Positions 6,973 through 13,587 of a stretch of 15,281 nucleotides of DNA are shown here, in pieces. The translations under genes were made by a program, and so were the position numbers. Source of the stretch: Thalassospira sp. UBA1131 (GTDB lineage: Bacteria; Pseudomonadota; Alphaproteobacteria; Rhodospirillales; Thalassospiraceae); NCBI RefSeq assembly GCF_002311515.1, contig NZ_DCAO01000051.1, positions 1 through 15,281 on the forward strand, read 5' to 3'. The notes below the pieces were generated by a model that saw only the letters and a list, made by a program, of their open reading frames with translations, did not search any database and was not told the origin of the DNA. The first letter of the stretch is position 1. Each line of letters starts with the position of its first letter.

Positions 6973-8450
6973 AGCGCCACCTCGCAGTTCAGCTGAGTTG
7001 TCTGGGTGATTGGATTGCCTTCAAACTCGGCCAATGCGCGTCTGAGAAGATTACCCGCGACGCGCAACCGATAGGAGGCGCTGGCCCGGTGATCGGAAAT
7101 CGGGCTGAATTCACGTTCAATCGAGGCGACCGCTTCATTGACCGTTTCGCGACCAAAGGCGTGCCCTTCTAATATCGTCTCGGCACCTTTGGCCCGACGC
7201 GGCATTTCAGCCAGACCGCCAAAGGCAACCCGTGCGCTTTCGACGATGCCATCTTTCAGCGTCAGCGCGATCACCATCGCGACAGCCGATATGTCATCCT
7301 CGCGCCGCTTGGAGATCTTGTAGGCCCTTAAGAAAAGATCTTCCGGTCTTGGCGGCACCAAGATGCGGGTCAACAGTTCTGCAGGCTTCAGCGCAAGCTT
7401 GCGATAGCCAAGATAGAAGTCACTTAGTGCCATAACACGGCGTCCTGCGGTGCGGGCTATTTCGAGGTCTGCATCAAGGGCAAGCAGAACCGGCATACTG
7501 TCCCCGATGGGGGAACCGTTTGCGATATTGCCTCCCAGGGTCGCGCGGTTGCGAATAGACAAGGAGGCAAAGCGATAAAAGTAGTCACTCAGCTCAGGAT
7601 AAGTCTTTGCCATCAGGGGAAAGACTTCCGAGAGGACACAAGACGCGCCGATGCTTAACCCCTGCGCGGTTTGCGTTATCTGTTGCAATTCGCGTACGTC
7701 ATCAAGGTGAATGGTGCGGGACCATGATTTCAGGTCCTTGGTTGCCTCAAGCCCCAAATCAGTGGCACCGGCAACAATGCGCGCATCATTGTCTTTGGAG
7801 AGAATCTTACAAACCTCGGCGATGGTTTTGGGTTGGGCGGCGGCATCGTATGCCGCCTGCGGCTTTTGCACCGCGGTTTTTTGCTGCATGTCTCTTAATC
7901 TTGCAGCATCAACTTCCGGATCGCGTGCGCAGCGCGGGTAGGCATACATGCGTTCTGCAGCCTCAAAGATGGGCAGATAGCCGGTGCATCGGCACAGATT
8001 GCCAGACAGCGCTTCATTGACACTTGGCCGTCCGGGATAGACATCATGATTGAGGTACAGCGCATAGAGGCTCATCACAAAGCCCGGCGTGCAGAAGCCG
8101 CATTGCGAACCATGGCATTCGACAAGGGCCTTTTGAACCGGATGGAGGCCGTTTTCGCCATCGTCGAGATCTTCAACTGTCAATACGAGACGGTTGGTGA
8201 TTGCGGGCAGCGGGAGAATGCAGGAGTTGACGGCTCTGTAGACAACACTGGTCTCATCACTTGTAAGTTCTGCAATTACCACCATGCATGCGCCGCAATC
8301 GCCTTCTGCGCATCCTTCCTTGGTGCCGCGAAGACGGCGTTCGTCACGCAGATGGCCAAGCAGCATGTCCGAGCTCAACAACCTTGTCGATCCGGCTACC
8401 TTTCCTGTGGCGCAAAGGTAAGAAACAGATTGGGTGTTCTTTTCAGGCAT
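6969..8450 (-). CDS. xdhA: Xanthine dehydrogenase, 2Fe-2S and FAD subunit
   Basis: A 493-residue small subunit that carries electrons from the molybdenum site of XdhB to NAD+. The N-terminal plant-type ferredoxin domain binds the first cluster through Cys47, Cys52, Cys55 (GCAEGDCGAC) and Cys77. The second 2Fe-2S domain uses Cys117 and Cys120 (CGFCTPG) and Cys153 and Cys155 (NLCRCTGY). The FAD domain shows VAGATDLG (226-233) and TLGGNIANGSPIGD (304-317), followed by the CO-dehydrogenase flavoprotein C-terminal region. ATG 8448-8450 has GGAAAGG 8 bp upstream. It is the first gene of the xdhA-xdhB-LOG operon and divergent from the tetR gene; a sigma-70 promoter overlapping two operator copies lies 53-90 bp upstream. 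Confidence 0.95.
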   Translation of the reverse strand: MPEKNTQSVSYLCATGKVAGSTRLLSSDMLLGHLRDERRLRGTKEGCAEGDCGACMVVIAELTSDETSVVYRAVNSCILPLPAITNRLVLTVEDLDDGENGLHPVQKALVECHGSQCGFCTPGFVMSLYALYLNHDVYPGRPSVNEALSGNLCRCTGYLPIFEAAERMYAYPRCARDPEVDAARLRDMQQKTAVQKPQAAYDAAAQPKTIAEVCKILSKDNDARIVAGATDLGLEATKDLKSWSRTIHLDDVRELQQITQTAQGLSIGASCVLSEVFPLMAKTYPELSDYFYRFASLSIRNRATLGGNIANGSPIGDSMPVLLALDADLEIARTAGRRVMALSDFYLGYRKLALKPAELLTRILVPPRPEDLFLRAYKISKRREDDISAVAMVIALTLKDGIVESARVAFGGLAEMPRRAKGAETILEGHAFGRETVNEAVASIEREFSPISDHRASASYRLRVAGNLLRRALAEFEGNPITQTTQLNCEVAL

Positions 8451-8492
8451 GTGATCGACCTTTCCTTGCGTGACCGATATCGGGTATGTTTC

Positions 8493-8536
8493 GATACGCT
8501 ACGTATCTAATCTTAATTACGATACGATGCGTAGTC
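8493..8536. promoter_or_regulatory. Pair of palindromic operators, probably for the divergent TetR regulator
   Basis: Site 1 (8493-8507) is the perfect palindrome GATACG-CTA-CGTATC. Site 2 (8521-8536), GATACG-ATG-CGTAGTC, repeats its left half and the CGTA core 28 bp away. CGTATC of site 1 and GATACG of site 2 also form an inverted repeat. Site 2 covers the xdhA -35/spacer and site 1 the predicted start point, the expected position for repression. Confidence 0.65.
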
Positions 8537-8538
8537 AA
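8510..8538 (-). promoter_or_regulatory. Sigma-70-type promoter of xdhA
   Basis: On the minus strand TTGACT (8538-8533) and TAAGAT (8515-8510) are separated by exactly 17 bp. The predicted transcription start is near 8503, giving a 5' leader of about 53 nt before the xdhA ATG. Confidence 0.6.
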
Positions 8539-8600
8539 TCCTCTCGATGTGGTTCACGGTTGGCCTGTGCGGGGGAAAGAGCTAATTTGAGGGCCATCAC

Positions 8601-9260
8601 ATGCAAGCCAGCAACGAACAAAGTCCAATGACACTTGATACTTCTGACCACCAAAAAGCTTCGGACACGACATCAGGTGTGGGGCGTCCCCGGGACACAA
8701 GAGCCTCTAAGGCTGCGTTGAAAGCCGCACTGGAACTGGCACAGGAAGGTGGCGTCAGCTTTGCAACGATTGAACGTATTGCCGGGCGCTCGGGCGTGGC
8801 CAAAACCACGATCTATCGTCGGTGGCCTAATGCAGCCGGGGTCGTGATGGCTGCATTTCTGCAAGAACTGGGACCATTGATCGAGTACCCCGATCAGGGC
8901 GAGGTCAAAGAAGTTTTGACAGGATCGATCGGTCATCTTGTCGACGCGTTGAACGGACCGCGCGGGATTTTGTTGCGCCATCTATTGGGCGAAGCGCAAA
9001 AGGACGAAGCATTGGCCAGTGCGTTCTGGAAAGAATGGATTCTGCCACGCCGAAATATGGGCAAGGCGGTGCTGGAACGCGCAGTTCGCCTTGGTGAAAT
9101 CAGGCCTGGCACCAATCTGGACATCGCGCTGGACGCCTTGTATGGCGCGGTCTACTACCGGCTGATGATTCCGTACGCGCCGCTTACACAGGATTATGTT
9201 GACGCGTTGGTAGACCAGGCACTTGCGGGCATTGCACCACAACCGACCAAGAGCGAATGA
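8601..9260 (+). CDS. TetR/AcrR-family transcriptional regulator, likely repressor of the xdh operon
   Basis: A 219-residue regulator. After a flexible 28-residue N-terminus comes GRPRDTRASKAALKAALELAQEGG (helix 1 region) and the helix-turn-helix VSFATIERIAGRSGVAKTTIYRRWP (about 52-76), the TetR signature with its recognition-helix TTIYRRW ending. The C-terminal helical ligand-binding domain is normal in length; the ligand cannot be read from sequence. ATG 8601 is preceded by GAGGG at 8589-8593 (7-bp spacing); a second ATG at 8631 lacks such a site. It is divergent from xdhA across 150 bp that holds two copies of a palindromic operator. By context it likely represses xdhAB-LOG and itself, perhaps relieved by a purine intermediate; that ligand is inference. 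Confidence 0.9.
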   Translation: MQASNEQSPMTLDTSDHQKASDTTSGVGRPRDTRASKAALKAALELAQEGGVSFATIERIAGRSGVAKTTIYRRWPNAAGVVMAAFLQELGPLIEYPDQGEVKEVLTGSIGHLVDALNGPRGILLRHLLGEAQKDEALASAFWKEWILPRRNMGKAVLERAVRLGEIRPGTNLDIALDALYGAVYYRLMIPYAPLTQDYVDALVDQALAGIAPQPTKSE

Positions 9261-9315
9261 TCCAAAGAAGATAGGGCAAGGCCAAGCCCCGCTCCCAGCC
9301 ATTGGCCGGCAAGGC

Positions 9316-9795
9316 TTAGTGATCCTGATCGTGAGACAGATTGATTAACGCTGCCAAAAGCTGCTTTGGGTCCGTGTCGGCGACCTGATTTTCCAGCTGT
9401 TGTTGGGTTTCCTGCCAGATCGGGAAGGCGCGCGCCAAAAGCGCCATGCCATCCTTGGTCAGGGTCAGAAGACGCCCGCGCTTGTCCTTGGGATCGGGGG
9501 CGATTTCAACCAAGCCCCGGCGTTCAAGCGGTTTGAGATTGGCCGTCAGGGTGGTGCGATCCATCGCCAGAAGGTCGGAGACATCTTTCATGTGCGGCGG
9601 ATATGGCCGGTTTAACGACATCAAAAGTGAATATTGCCCGCTGGTCAGATCAAGGGGGCGAAAGGCGTCATCAAACCGCCTTGCAACAGTGCGTGCCGCA
9701 CGCCGGACATGCAGGCAAAGGCACGAGTCCCTTACCATTATGGTATCGGCATAGGGGACGATCTGATCGCTATGGTTGAAATCTTTTTTTGACAT
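9316..9795 (-). CDS. MarR-family transcriptional regulator
   Basis: A 159-residue winged-helix regulator. Helix 1 contains DSCLCLHVRRAARTVARRFD with Cys25 and Cys27. It is followed by PLDLTSGQYSLLMSL, the recognition region MKDVSDLLAMDRTTLTANLKPLERRGLVE (about 69-97) and the wing DPKDKRGRLLTLT (101-113) with the conserved Asp-x-Arg-Gly. MarR proteins bind palindromes as dimers and usually lose DNA affinity on binding small aromatics or on thiol oxidation; the N-terminal Cys-x-Cys pair hints at the second mode, by analogy with OhrR. The ATG at 9793-9795 has no Shine-Dalgarno and lies where transcription should start, so the mRNA may be leaderless. It is divergent from the VOC cluster and convergent with tetR. 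Confidence 0.9.
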   Translation of the reverse strand: MSKKDFNHSDQIVPYADTIMVRDSCLCLHVRRAARTVARRFDDAFRPLDLTSGQYSLLMSLNRPYPPHMKDVSDLLAMDRTTLTANLKPLERRGLVEIAPDPKDKRGRLLTLTKDGMALLARAFPIWQETQQQLENQVADTDPKQLLAALINLSHDQDH

Positions 9796-9800
9796 GAATA

Positions 9801-9829
9801 AATTATGTTGATATCAACGTAATTGTCAA
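9801..9829 (-). promoter_or_regulatory. marR promoter with built-in palindromic operator
   Basis: On the minus strand TTGACA (9829-9824), a 16-bp spacer and CATAAT (9807-9802) form a near-consensus promoter. The 24-bp palindrome at 9801-9824, with perfect 12-bp core GTTGATATCAAC (9807-9818) and flanking AATTA/TAATT arms, fills the spacer and -10. A MarR dimer bound here would block RNA polymerase, giving autorepression and possibly control of the divergent VOC genes. Confidence 0.75.
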
Positions 9830-9915
9830 ATGGGAAAACAAGAAAATGCTGATAAATCGCCCTTTTTTGACCGTCACCGCGTTAAATCCGTTCTGCCTGG
9901 CAAGGAGAATGCCCC

Positions 9916-10389
9916 ATGCAGAAGATCAGTCCTTTTTTATGGTTTGATCAGACCGCTGAAGAAGCCGTCAATTTTTATGTTTCGGTATTTGCCGATGCCA
10001 AAATCGGCAACATCATGCGTGCAAGTGCGGCCGGTCCCGGCCCGGAGGGACGTGTTCTGACCATTGGCTTTGAACTGTTCGGGCAAAGCTTTACCGCGTT
10101 CAACTTCCCCACAGATTTCAAGTTTACCGAAGCCGTTTCCTTCGTCGTCGATTGCAAGGATCAGGCAGAGGTCGATTATTACTGGGATTGCCTGTCGGAC
10201 GGCGGGCAGCCACGCGATTGCGGCTGGGTTAAAGACCGGTTTGGGGTGTTTTGGCAAATCACCCCGACCCGCCTGATTGAATTGATGAGCGACCCGAACC
10301 CGGCGATCGCCGCACGCGCAGCAAGCGCAATGATGACCATGCAAAAGATCGACATCGCGGCACTTGAACGCGCGGTCGCCGACGGCTGA
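9916..10389 (+). CDS. VOC-superfamily protein (PhnB / 3-demethylubiquinone methyltransferase-like domain)
   Basis: A 157-residue vicinal-oxygen-chelate fold protein. It opens with ISPFLWFDQTAEEAVNFYVSVF, the usual first beta-alpha unit, continues with VLTIGFELFGQSFTAFN and the second module EAVSFVVDCKDQAEVDYYWDCLSDGG, then WVKDRFGVFWQITP, typical of the PhnB-like subgroup. A C-terminal helical extension (AARAASAMMTMQKIDIAALERA) is common in this subgroup. Members are often misnamed 3-demethylubiquinone methyltransferases but have no SAM domain; most have no proven reaction. ATG 9916 has AAGGAGA 7 bp upstream. It is the first gene of a three-gene cluster divergent from marR. Confidence 0.88.
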   Translation: MQKISPFLWFDQTAEEAVNFYVSVFADAKIGNIMRASAAGPGPEGRVLTIGFELFGQSFTAFNFPTDFKFTEAVSFVVDCKDQAEVDYYWDCLSDGGQPRDCGWVKDRFGVFWQITPTRLIELMSDPNPAIAARAASAMMTMQKIDIAALERAVADG

Positions 10390-10448
10390 TCAGGCCTGAG
10401 CACTCATGAAGCCAAACCCCTCGCACCACCAACGCAAGGATATGTCTG

Positions 10449-10886
10449 ATGTCAGAAAAACAAGCCAAGGATCGCCAGGCGATTGCCGATCTGTTTGATC
10501 GCTGGACTAACGCCAATCGCAGCAAGGATATCGATGCGATCATGGCGCTTTATCACCCCGATATCTGTTCCTATGACGCGGTTGGACCGCTGCAATTCAA
10601 CGGTGCCGCTGACTACCGCGCCCATTGGGAAAAATGCCTGCCCAAGGACGCCGAAATGATTGTCGAGATGCAGACACCAACCATTCGCGTCTCAGGCCAT
10701 CTTGGTGTTGCGCATTTCCTGATCCGCTGTGGCATGCGCGATCCGGATGGTACCGAACATTCAAGCTGGATGCGCTCAAGCACTCAGCTTGAAAAGCGCG
10801 ACGGCCAATGGCGCATCGCGCACGAACATTTTTCCGTGCCGTTTGATTTCGAAAATGGCCAAGCCCAGTTCGGGCTTGAGCCATAA
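10449..10886 (+). CDS. SnoaL/DUF4440-like NTF2-fold protein
   Basis: A 145-residue protein with the cone-shaped alpha+beta barrel pattern of the SnoaL / ketosteroid-isomerase-like (NTF2) superfamily: DRQAIADLFDRWTNANRSKDIDAIMALYHPDICSYD at the N-terminus, then GAADYRAHWEKCL, strands through VAHFLIRCGMRDPDGTEHSSWMRSSTQLEKRDGQWRIAHEHFSVPFD. The W-R-I-x-H-E-H-x-S ending is typical of the YybH/SgcJ-like subgroup. No specific reaction can be assigned. Start ATG 10449 has AAGGA at 10436-10440 (8-bp spacing). It lies 59 bp after the first VOC gene and 38 bp before the second, all on one strand, so one transcript is likely. Confidence 0.87.
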   Translation: MSEKQAKDRQAIADLFDRWTNANRSKDIDAIMALYHPDICSYDAVGPLQFNGAADYRAHWEKCLPKDAEMIVEMQTPTIRVSGHLGVAHFLIRCGMRDPDGTEHSSWMRSSTQLEKRDGQWRIAHEHFSVPFDFENGQAQFGLEP

Positions 10887-10924
10887 GCCGTGCCCATCAA
10901 CGCAATCATACAAAGGAAGCCCCG

Positions 10925-11332
10925 ATGAAAGTGATCAGCTATTTGAATTTTGATGGTAATTGCCGCCCGGCAATGGAGTTTTATCAATCTGTTCTGGGGG
11001 GTGAGCTTATCACCATGTCCTATGGCGAAACCCCGATGGCCGAAGAAATGCCCGCCATGGCCGACAAAATGGCCCATGCCTGCCTTGTCGGTGATGGCTG
11101 GAACATCATGGCGTCTGACAGCCCATCCGAACATTTCGAGGCGATGAAAGGCATGAACATTTCCATCCATGCCCCGACTGCCGAAAAGGCGCGTGCGTAT
11201 TTCGACGGGCTTGCGGTGGGTGGCACAGTGATCATGCCGTTCGAAGAAACGTTTTGGTCAAAGGGCTTTGGTCTGGTGACTGACAAGTTCGGCACGCCCT
11301 GGATGGTCAATACCGACATGGAACCGGCATAG
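10925..11332 (+). CDS. VOC-superfamily protein, PhnB-like
   Basis: A 135-residue PhnB-type glyoxalase-fold protein: MKVISYLNFDGNCRPAMEFYQSVLGGEL at the N-terminus, HACLVGDGWNIMASDSP in the middle, and PFEETFWSKGFGLVTDKFGTPWMVNT at the end, the most characteristic block of this subgroup. These proteins are related in fold to glyoxalase and fosfomycin- or bleomycin-resistance proteins but usually have unknown substrates. It is a different subfamily from the first VOC gene of the cluster, so this is not a recent tandem duplication. AAGGAAG lies 5-6 bp before the ATG. It is the last gene of the cluster; a strong terminator follows at 11441. Confidence 0.9.
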   Translation: MKVISYLNFDGNCRPAMEFYQSVLGGELITMSYGETPMAEEMPAMADKMAHACLVGDGWNIMASDSPSEHFEAMKGMNISIHAPTAEKARAYFDGLAVGGTVIMPFEETFWSKGFGLVTDKFGTPWMVNTDMEPA

Positions 11333-11440
11333 GTGCCCACCCGCACCAAACTTGGCGGTCTGGTGGATCGGGAAGATCTCTGAGAAATCAGTTAGTTGTT
11401 AAAGCGAAATGTTTTTATGCTTGCGCTTATCAGATCAGGT

Positions 11441-11483
11441 AAACAACCCGGCACGCAGACTGATGTGCCGGGTTGTTTGTTTT
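11441..11483. terminator. Strong, probably bidirectional intrinsic terminator
   Basis: AAACAACCCGGCAC (11441-11454) and GTGCCGGGTTGTTT (11465-11478) form a perfect 14-bp stem with a 10-nt loop, then GTTTT on the plus side. The A-rich outer arm gives U-runs on either strand. It separates the convergent VOC cluster and SDR gene. The rest of 11333-11529 shows nothing else I can support. Confidence 0.85.
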
Positions 11484-11529
11484 AATCGCCCCGGTTCAGG
11501 GGAATTAAGAGCTGGATACGTGAGTGGGA

Positions 11530-12285
11530 TCAGATCGTTTGACCGCCTGAAACCTCGATCCGCTGGGCTGTGACCCAGCGATTGTCATCGCGCAGCAGGC
11601 TTGCAACCATCGGACCGATATCATCGGGCAAACCGACCCGGCCAAGGGCGGTCATGCTGGCAAAGGCCTCGTTATAGGCGGGGGTATCGCGGACTGCACC
11701 GCCAAGGAAGTCGGTCTCGATCGCGCCCGGGGCAACGCAATTGGCCGTGATGCCACGTTCGCCGAGTTCCTTGGCCAGATAGACCGTCAGAATTTCAATC
11801 GCACCCTTTGCCGCGGAATAGGCGGAAAAGCCTGGGAAGGACACGCGTGTCAGCCCCGATGAATAGGTAATGATGCGTCCGTTATCGGCAAGTATCGGCA
11901 AAACCGCCTGGACCAGAAAGAACACGCCTTTGACATGGACGTCAAACAGGGAGTCGAACTGTTGTTCGGTGGTTTCGGCGAACGGGGTCATTTCGCCGTG
12001 GCCGGCATTGTTGATCAGATGATCAAAACTGTCGCGTCCGAAGGTTTCGGACAGTGCCTTTTTCAGGGCGGAAACAAAGGCCGGAAAGGTCGAGATTTTG
12101 GTGACATCAAGTTGCAGGGCAACGGCCTTTTGGCCAAGGGCACGGATTTCTTCGACGACTTCCTGGGCCTGCGCTTCGTTGCCGCGATAGGTGACGATGA
12201 CATCATTACCCGCCTTGGCAATGCTGATGGCGGCGTTGCGGCCAAGTCCGCGGTTGGCACCGGTGATCATGGAAATTTTCGACAT
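11530..12285 (-). CDS. SDR-family NAD(P)-dependent oxidoreductase
   Basis: A 251-residue classical short-chain dehydrogenase/reductase. Nucleotide-binding TGANRGLG (8-15), Arg34 after beta-2 (VTYRGNE), which favours NADP(H), LDVT (59-62), INNAG (91-95), and the catalytic set Ser142/143, Tyr156 and Lys160 in YSSGLTRVSFPGFSAYSAAK. The C-terminus PDDIGPMVASLLRDDNRWVTAQRIEVSGGQ is typical of the FabG-like branch. The substrate cannot be inferred; isolated SDRs next to AraC regulators often act on exogenous carbonyl compounds. ATG 12283-12285 has AAAGGA 6 bp upstream. It is divergent from the AraC gene across about 190 bp that contains direct repeats at 21-bp spacing. Confidence 0.92.
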   Translation of the reverse strand: MSKISMITGANRGLGRNAAISIAKAGNDVIVTYRGNEAQAQEVVEEIRALGQKAVALQLDVTKISTFPAFVSALKKALSETFGRDSFDHLINNAGHGEMTPFAETTEQQFDSLFDVHVKGVFFLVQAVLPILADNGRIITYSSGLTRVSFPGFSAYSAAKGAIEILTVYLAKELGERGITANCVAPGAIETDFLGGAVRDTPAYNEAFASMTALGRVGLPDDIGPMVASLLRDDNRWVTAQRIEVSGGQTI

Positions 12286-12343
12286 GATGTTTCCTTTCAG
12301 GTTTATCGATGCCGGAAACCTACCCCTGTCTTGACGGTAGTTG

Positions 12344-12375
12344 TTGCCTGTCTGTCTATGAATTTTGCCTGTTTG
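12344..12375. promoter_or_regulatory. Direct repeats with 21-bp period, candidate AraC-type binding sites
   Basis: TTGCCTGTCTG (12344-12354) and TTGCCTGTTTG (12365-12375) match at 10 of 11 bases and start 21 bp apart, two helical turns. This is the usual half-site arrangement for AraC/XylS regulators. They lie upstream of the SDR gene's likely promoter. Confidence 0.55.
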
Positions 12376-12475
12376 CCCAAATGATGGAAAACGAATTGCA
12401 ATATTGGGTCATATGCTTACCTATTAATCCAATCGACATGTCCAAAAGACCCGTGTGAGCAGTGAAAGGCTGATA

Positions 12476-13369
12476 GTGCAAACCCTGTTTGATCTTGTTC
12501 GGCGCTATGCCGATGCGCATGCAGACCAGTCCGGTGTGGCCCAAACACCGGTGCCCGGCCTTTCGATGGTGCGGGTTCTCTATCCCGGTGCGCTTCAGGT
12601 GGCGATCAACCGGCCACTTGTCGCGACGGTGCTTCAGGGGCGCAAATTGGTGACAATGGGGGCGGAGACATTTGATCTTGGTCCGGGCGATGCGCTTTTG
12701 ATTTCTGCAGACGTGCCGACCGTCAGCCAGATTTCCAAGGCAAGCGTTGTGGCGCCCTATTACGCGCTGATTCTTGAACTTGATCTGGCGATGATTGCCG
12801 ATATTGCGGCGGCAATCGGCCTTCCGCACGGGCAAGGCGGGCCGATCTCTGTCGAGCGGTTTGATCCCCATGTCGAAGATGTGGCAACCCGATTGATGCA
12901 GTTTCTGAACCGGTCTGGGGCGATTTCGGTCCTTGGCGACGGCCTGCTTCGTGAAATGCATTACTGGATGCTGTCAGGGTCACATGGCACTGCGATCCGC
13001 AGGCTGGGAACCGCAGACAGCCATGCCCAGCGTATCAGTCGCGCGGTGGCGCTGATTCGTACGCAATTTGCCGAGACCCTTCGGGTGAATGAACTTGCCG
13101 AGGCCGCAGGCATGAGCATTTCGTCATTTCACCAGCATTTCCGTGCGGCAACGACGCTTTCGCCCCTGCAATTCCAAAAGCAGCTTCGCCTGATCGAGGC
13201 ACGGCGAAGAATGATGGCCGAAGGCGCGGCAATCGCTGATGCCGCTTATGCAGTCGGTTATGAAAGCGTGCCGCAGTTTACCCGTGAATATAGCCGCCTT
13301 TTCAATGTGTCACCGGGGCGCGACCTGCGCCAGACCCGGGTGGGAACAACCGGCCTACAACCGGCATAA
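12476..13369 (+). CDS. AraC-family transcriptional regulator (AraC_N + HTH_18)
   Basis: About 297 residues. The N-terminal AraC_N effector-type domain includes TPVPGLSMVRVLYPGALQVAINRPLVATVLQGRKLV and DLGPGDALLISADVPTVSQI. The C-terminal double helix-turn-helix runs from about RISRAVALIRTQFAETLRVNELAEAAGMSISSFHQHFRAATTLSPLQFQKQLRL to the second helix pair with IADAAYAVGYESVPQFTREYSRLFNVSPGRD. The effector is unknown. GTG 12476 is chosen because GAAAGG lies 6 bp upstream; GTG 12455 in the same frame would add seven residues but has no good ribosome-binding site. It is divergent from the SDR gene, which it probably activates through the 21-bp-period repeats between them. Confidence 0.9.
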   Translation: MQTLFDLVRRYADAHADQSGVAQTPVPGLSMVRVLYPGALQVAINRPLVATVLQGRKLVTMGAETFDLGPGDALLISADVPTVSQISKASVVAPYYALILELDLAMIADIAAAIGLPHGQGGPISVERFDPHVEDVATRLMQFLNRSGAISVLGDGLLREMHYWMLSGSHGTAIRRLGTADSHAQRISRAVALIRTQFAETLRVNELAEAAGMSISSFHQHFRAATTLSPLQFQKQLRLIEARRRMMAEGAAIADAAYAVGYESVPQFTREYSRLFNVSPGRDLRQTRVGTTGLQPA

Positions 13370-13479
13370 GCCAATTTGAGCCATGCGACCAATCTGCCGA
13401 CCTGACAGGGGTTGGCGTTGCCAGCGTTTGATATCATTGTGTTCTCTTAATGAACGGACCCTGACATAGCAGCATGGTA

Positions 13480-13546
13480 TTTACGGGCTTAAACGGAACG
13501 CCAAGTGATTGCCCGTAAACGATATGTTGCCTTGATCCCCGTTTAC
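13480..13546. repeat. Nested inverted repeats in the comM leader
   Basis: TTTACGGGC (13480-13488) and GCCCGTAAA (13511-13519) are a perfect 9-bp inverted repeat. The right arm also shares GTAAAC (13515-13520) with GTTTAC (13541-13546), so two hairpins compete for the same bases. No T-run follows, so it is not a standard terminator. It may be an operator or leader structure upstream of comM. Confidence 0.35.
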
Positions 13547-13587
13547 CGTCAAAGTAATACAACTTGGGGTTATGGGGGTCAGGCAAA

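Noticed and set aside
9280..9307. GGCCAA / TTGGCC inverted repeat as terminator between tetR and marR
   Set aside because: Only a 6-bp stem, a 16-nt loop and no T-run on either side.
9916..10389. Naming the VOC protein a ubiquinone methyltransferase
   Set aside because: The family label is historical; no SAM-binding motif is present.
12356..12961. Antisense frame of 201 codons opposite the AraC gene
   Set aside because: His/Arg/Cys-rich translation with no domain, overlapping a clear AraC regulator; shadow frame.
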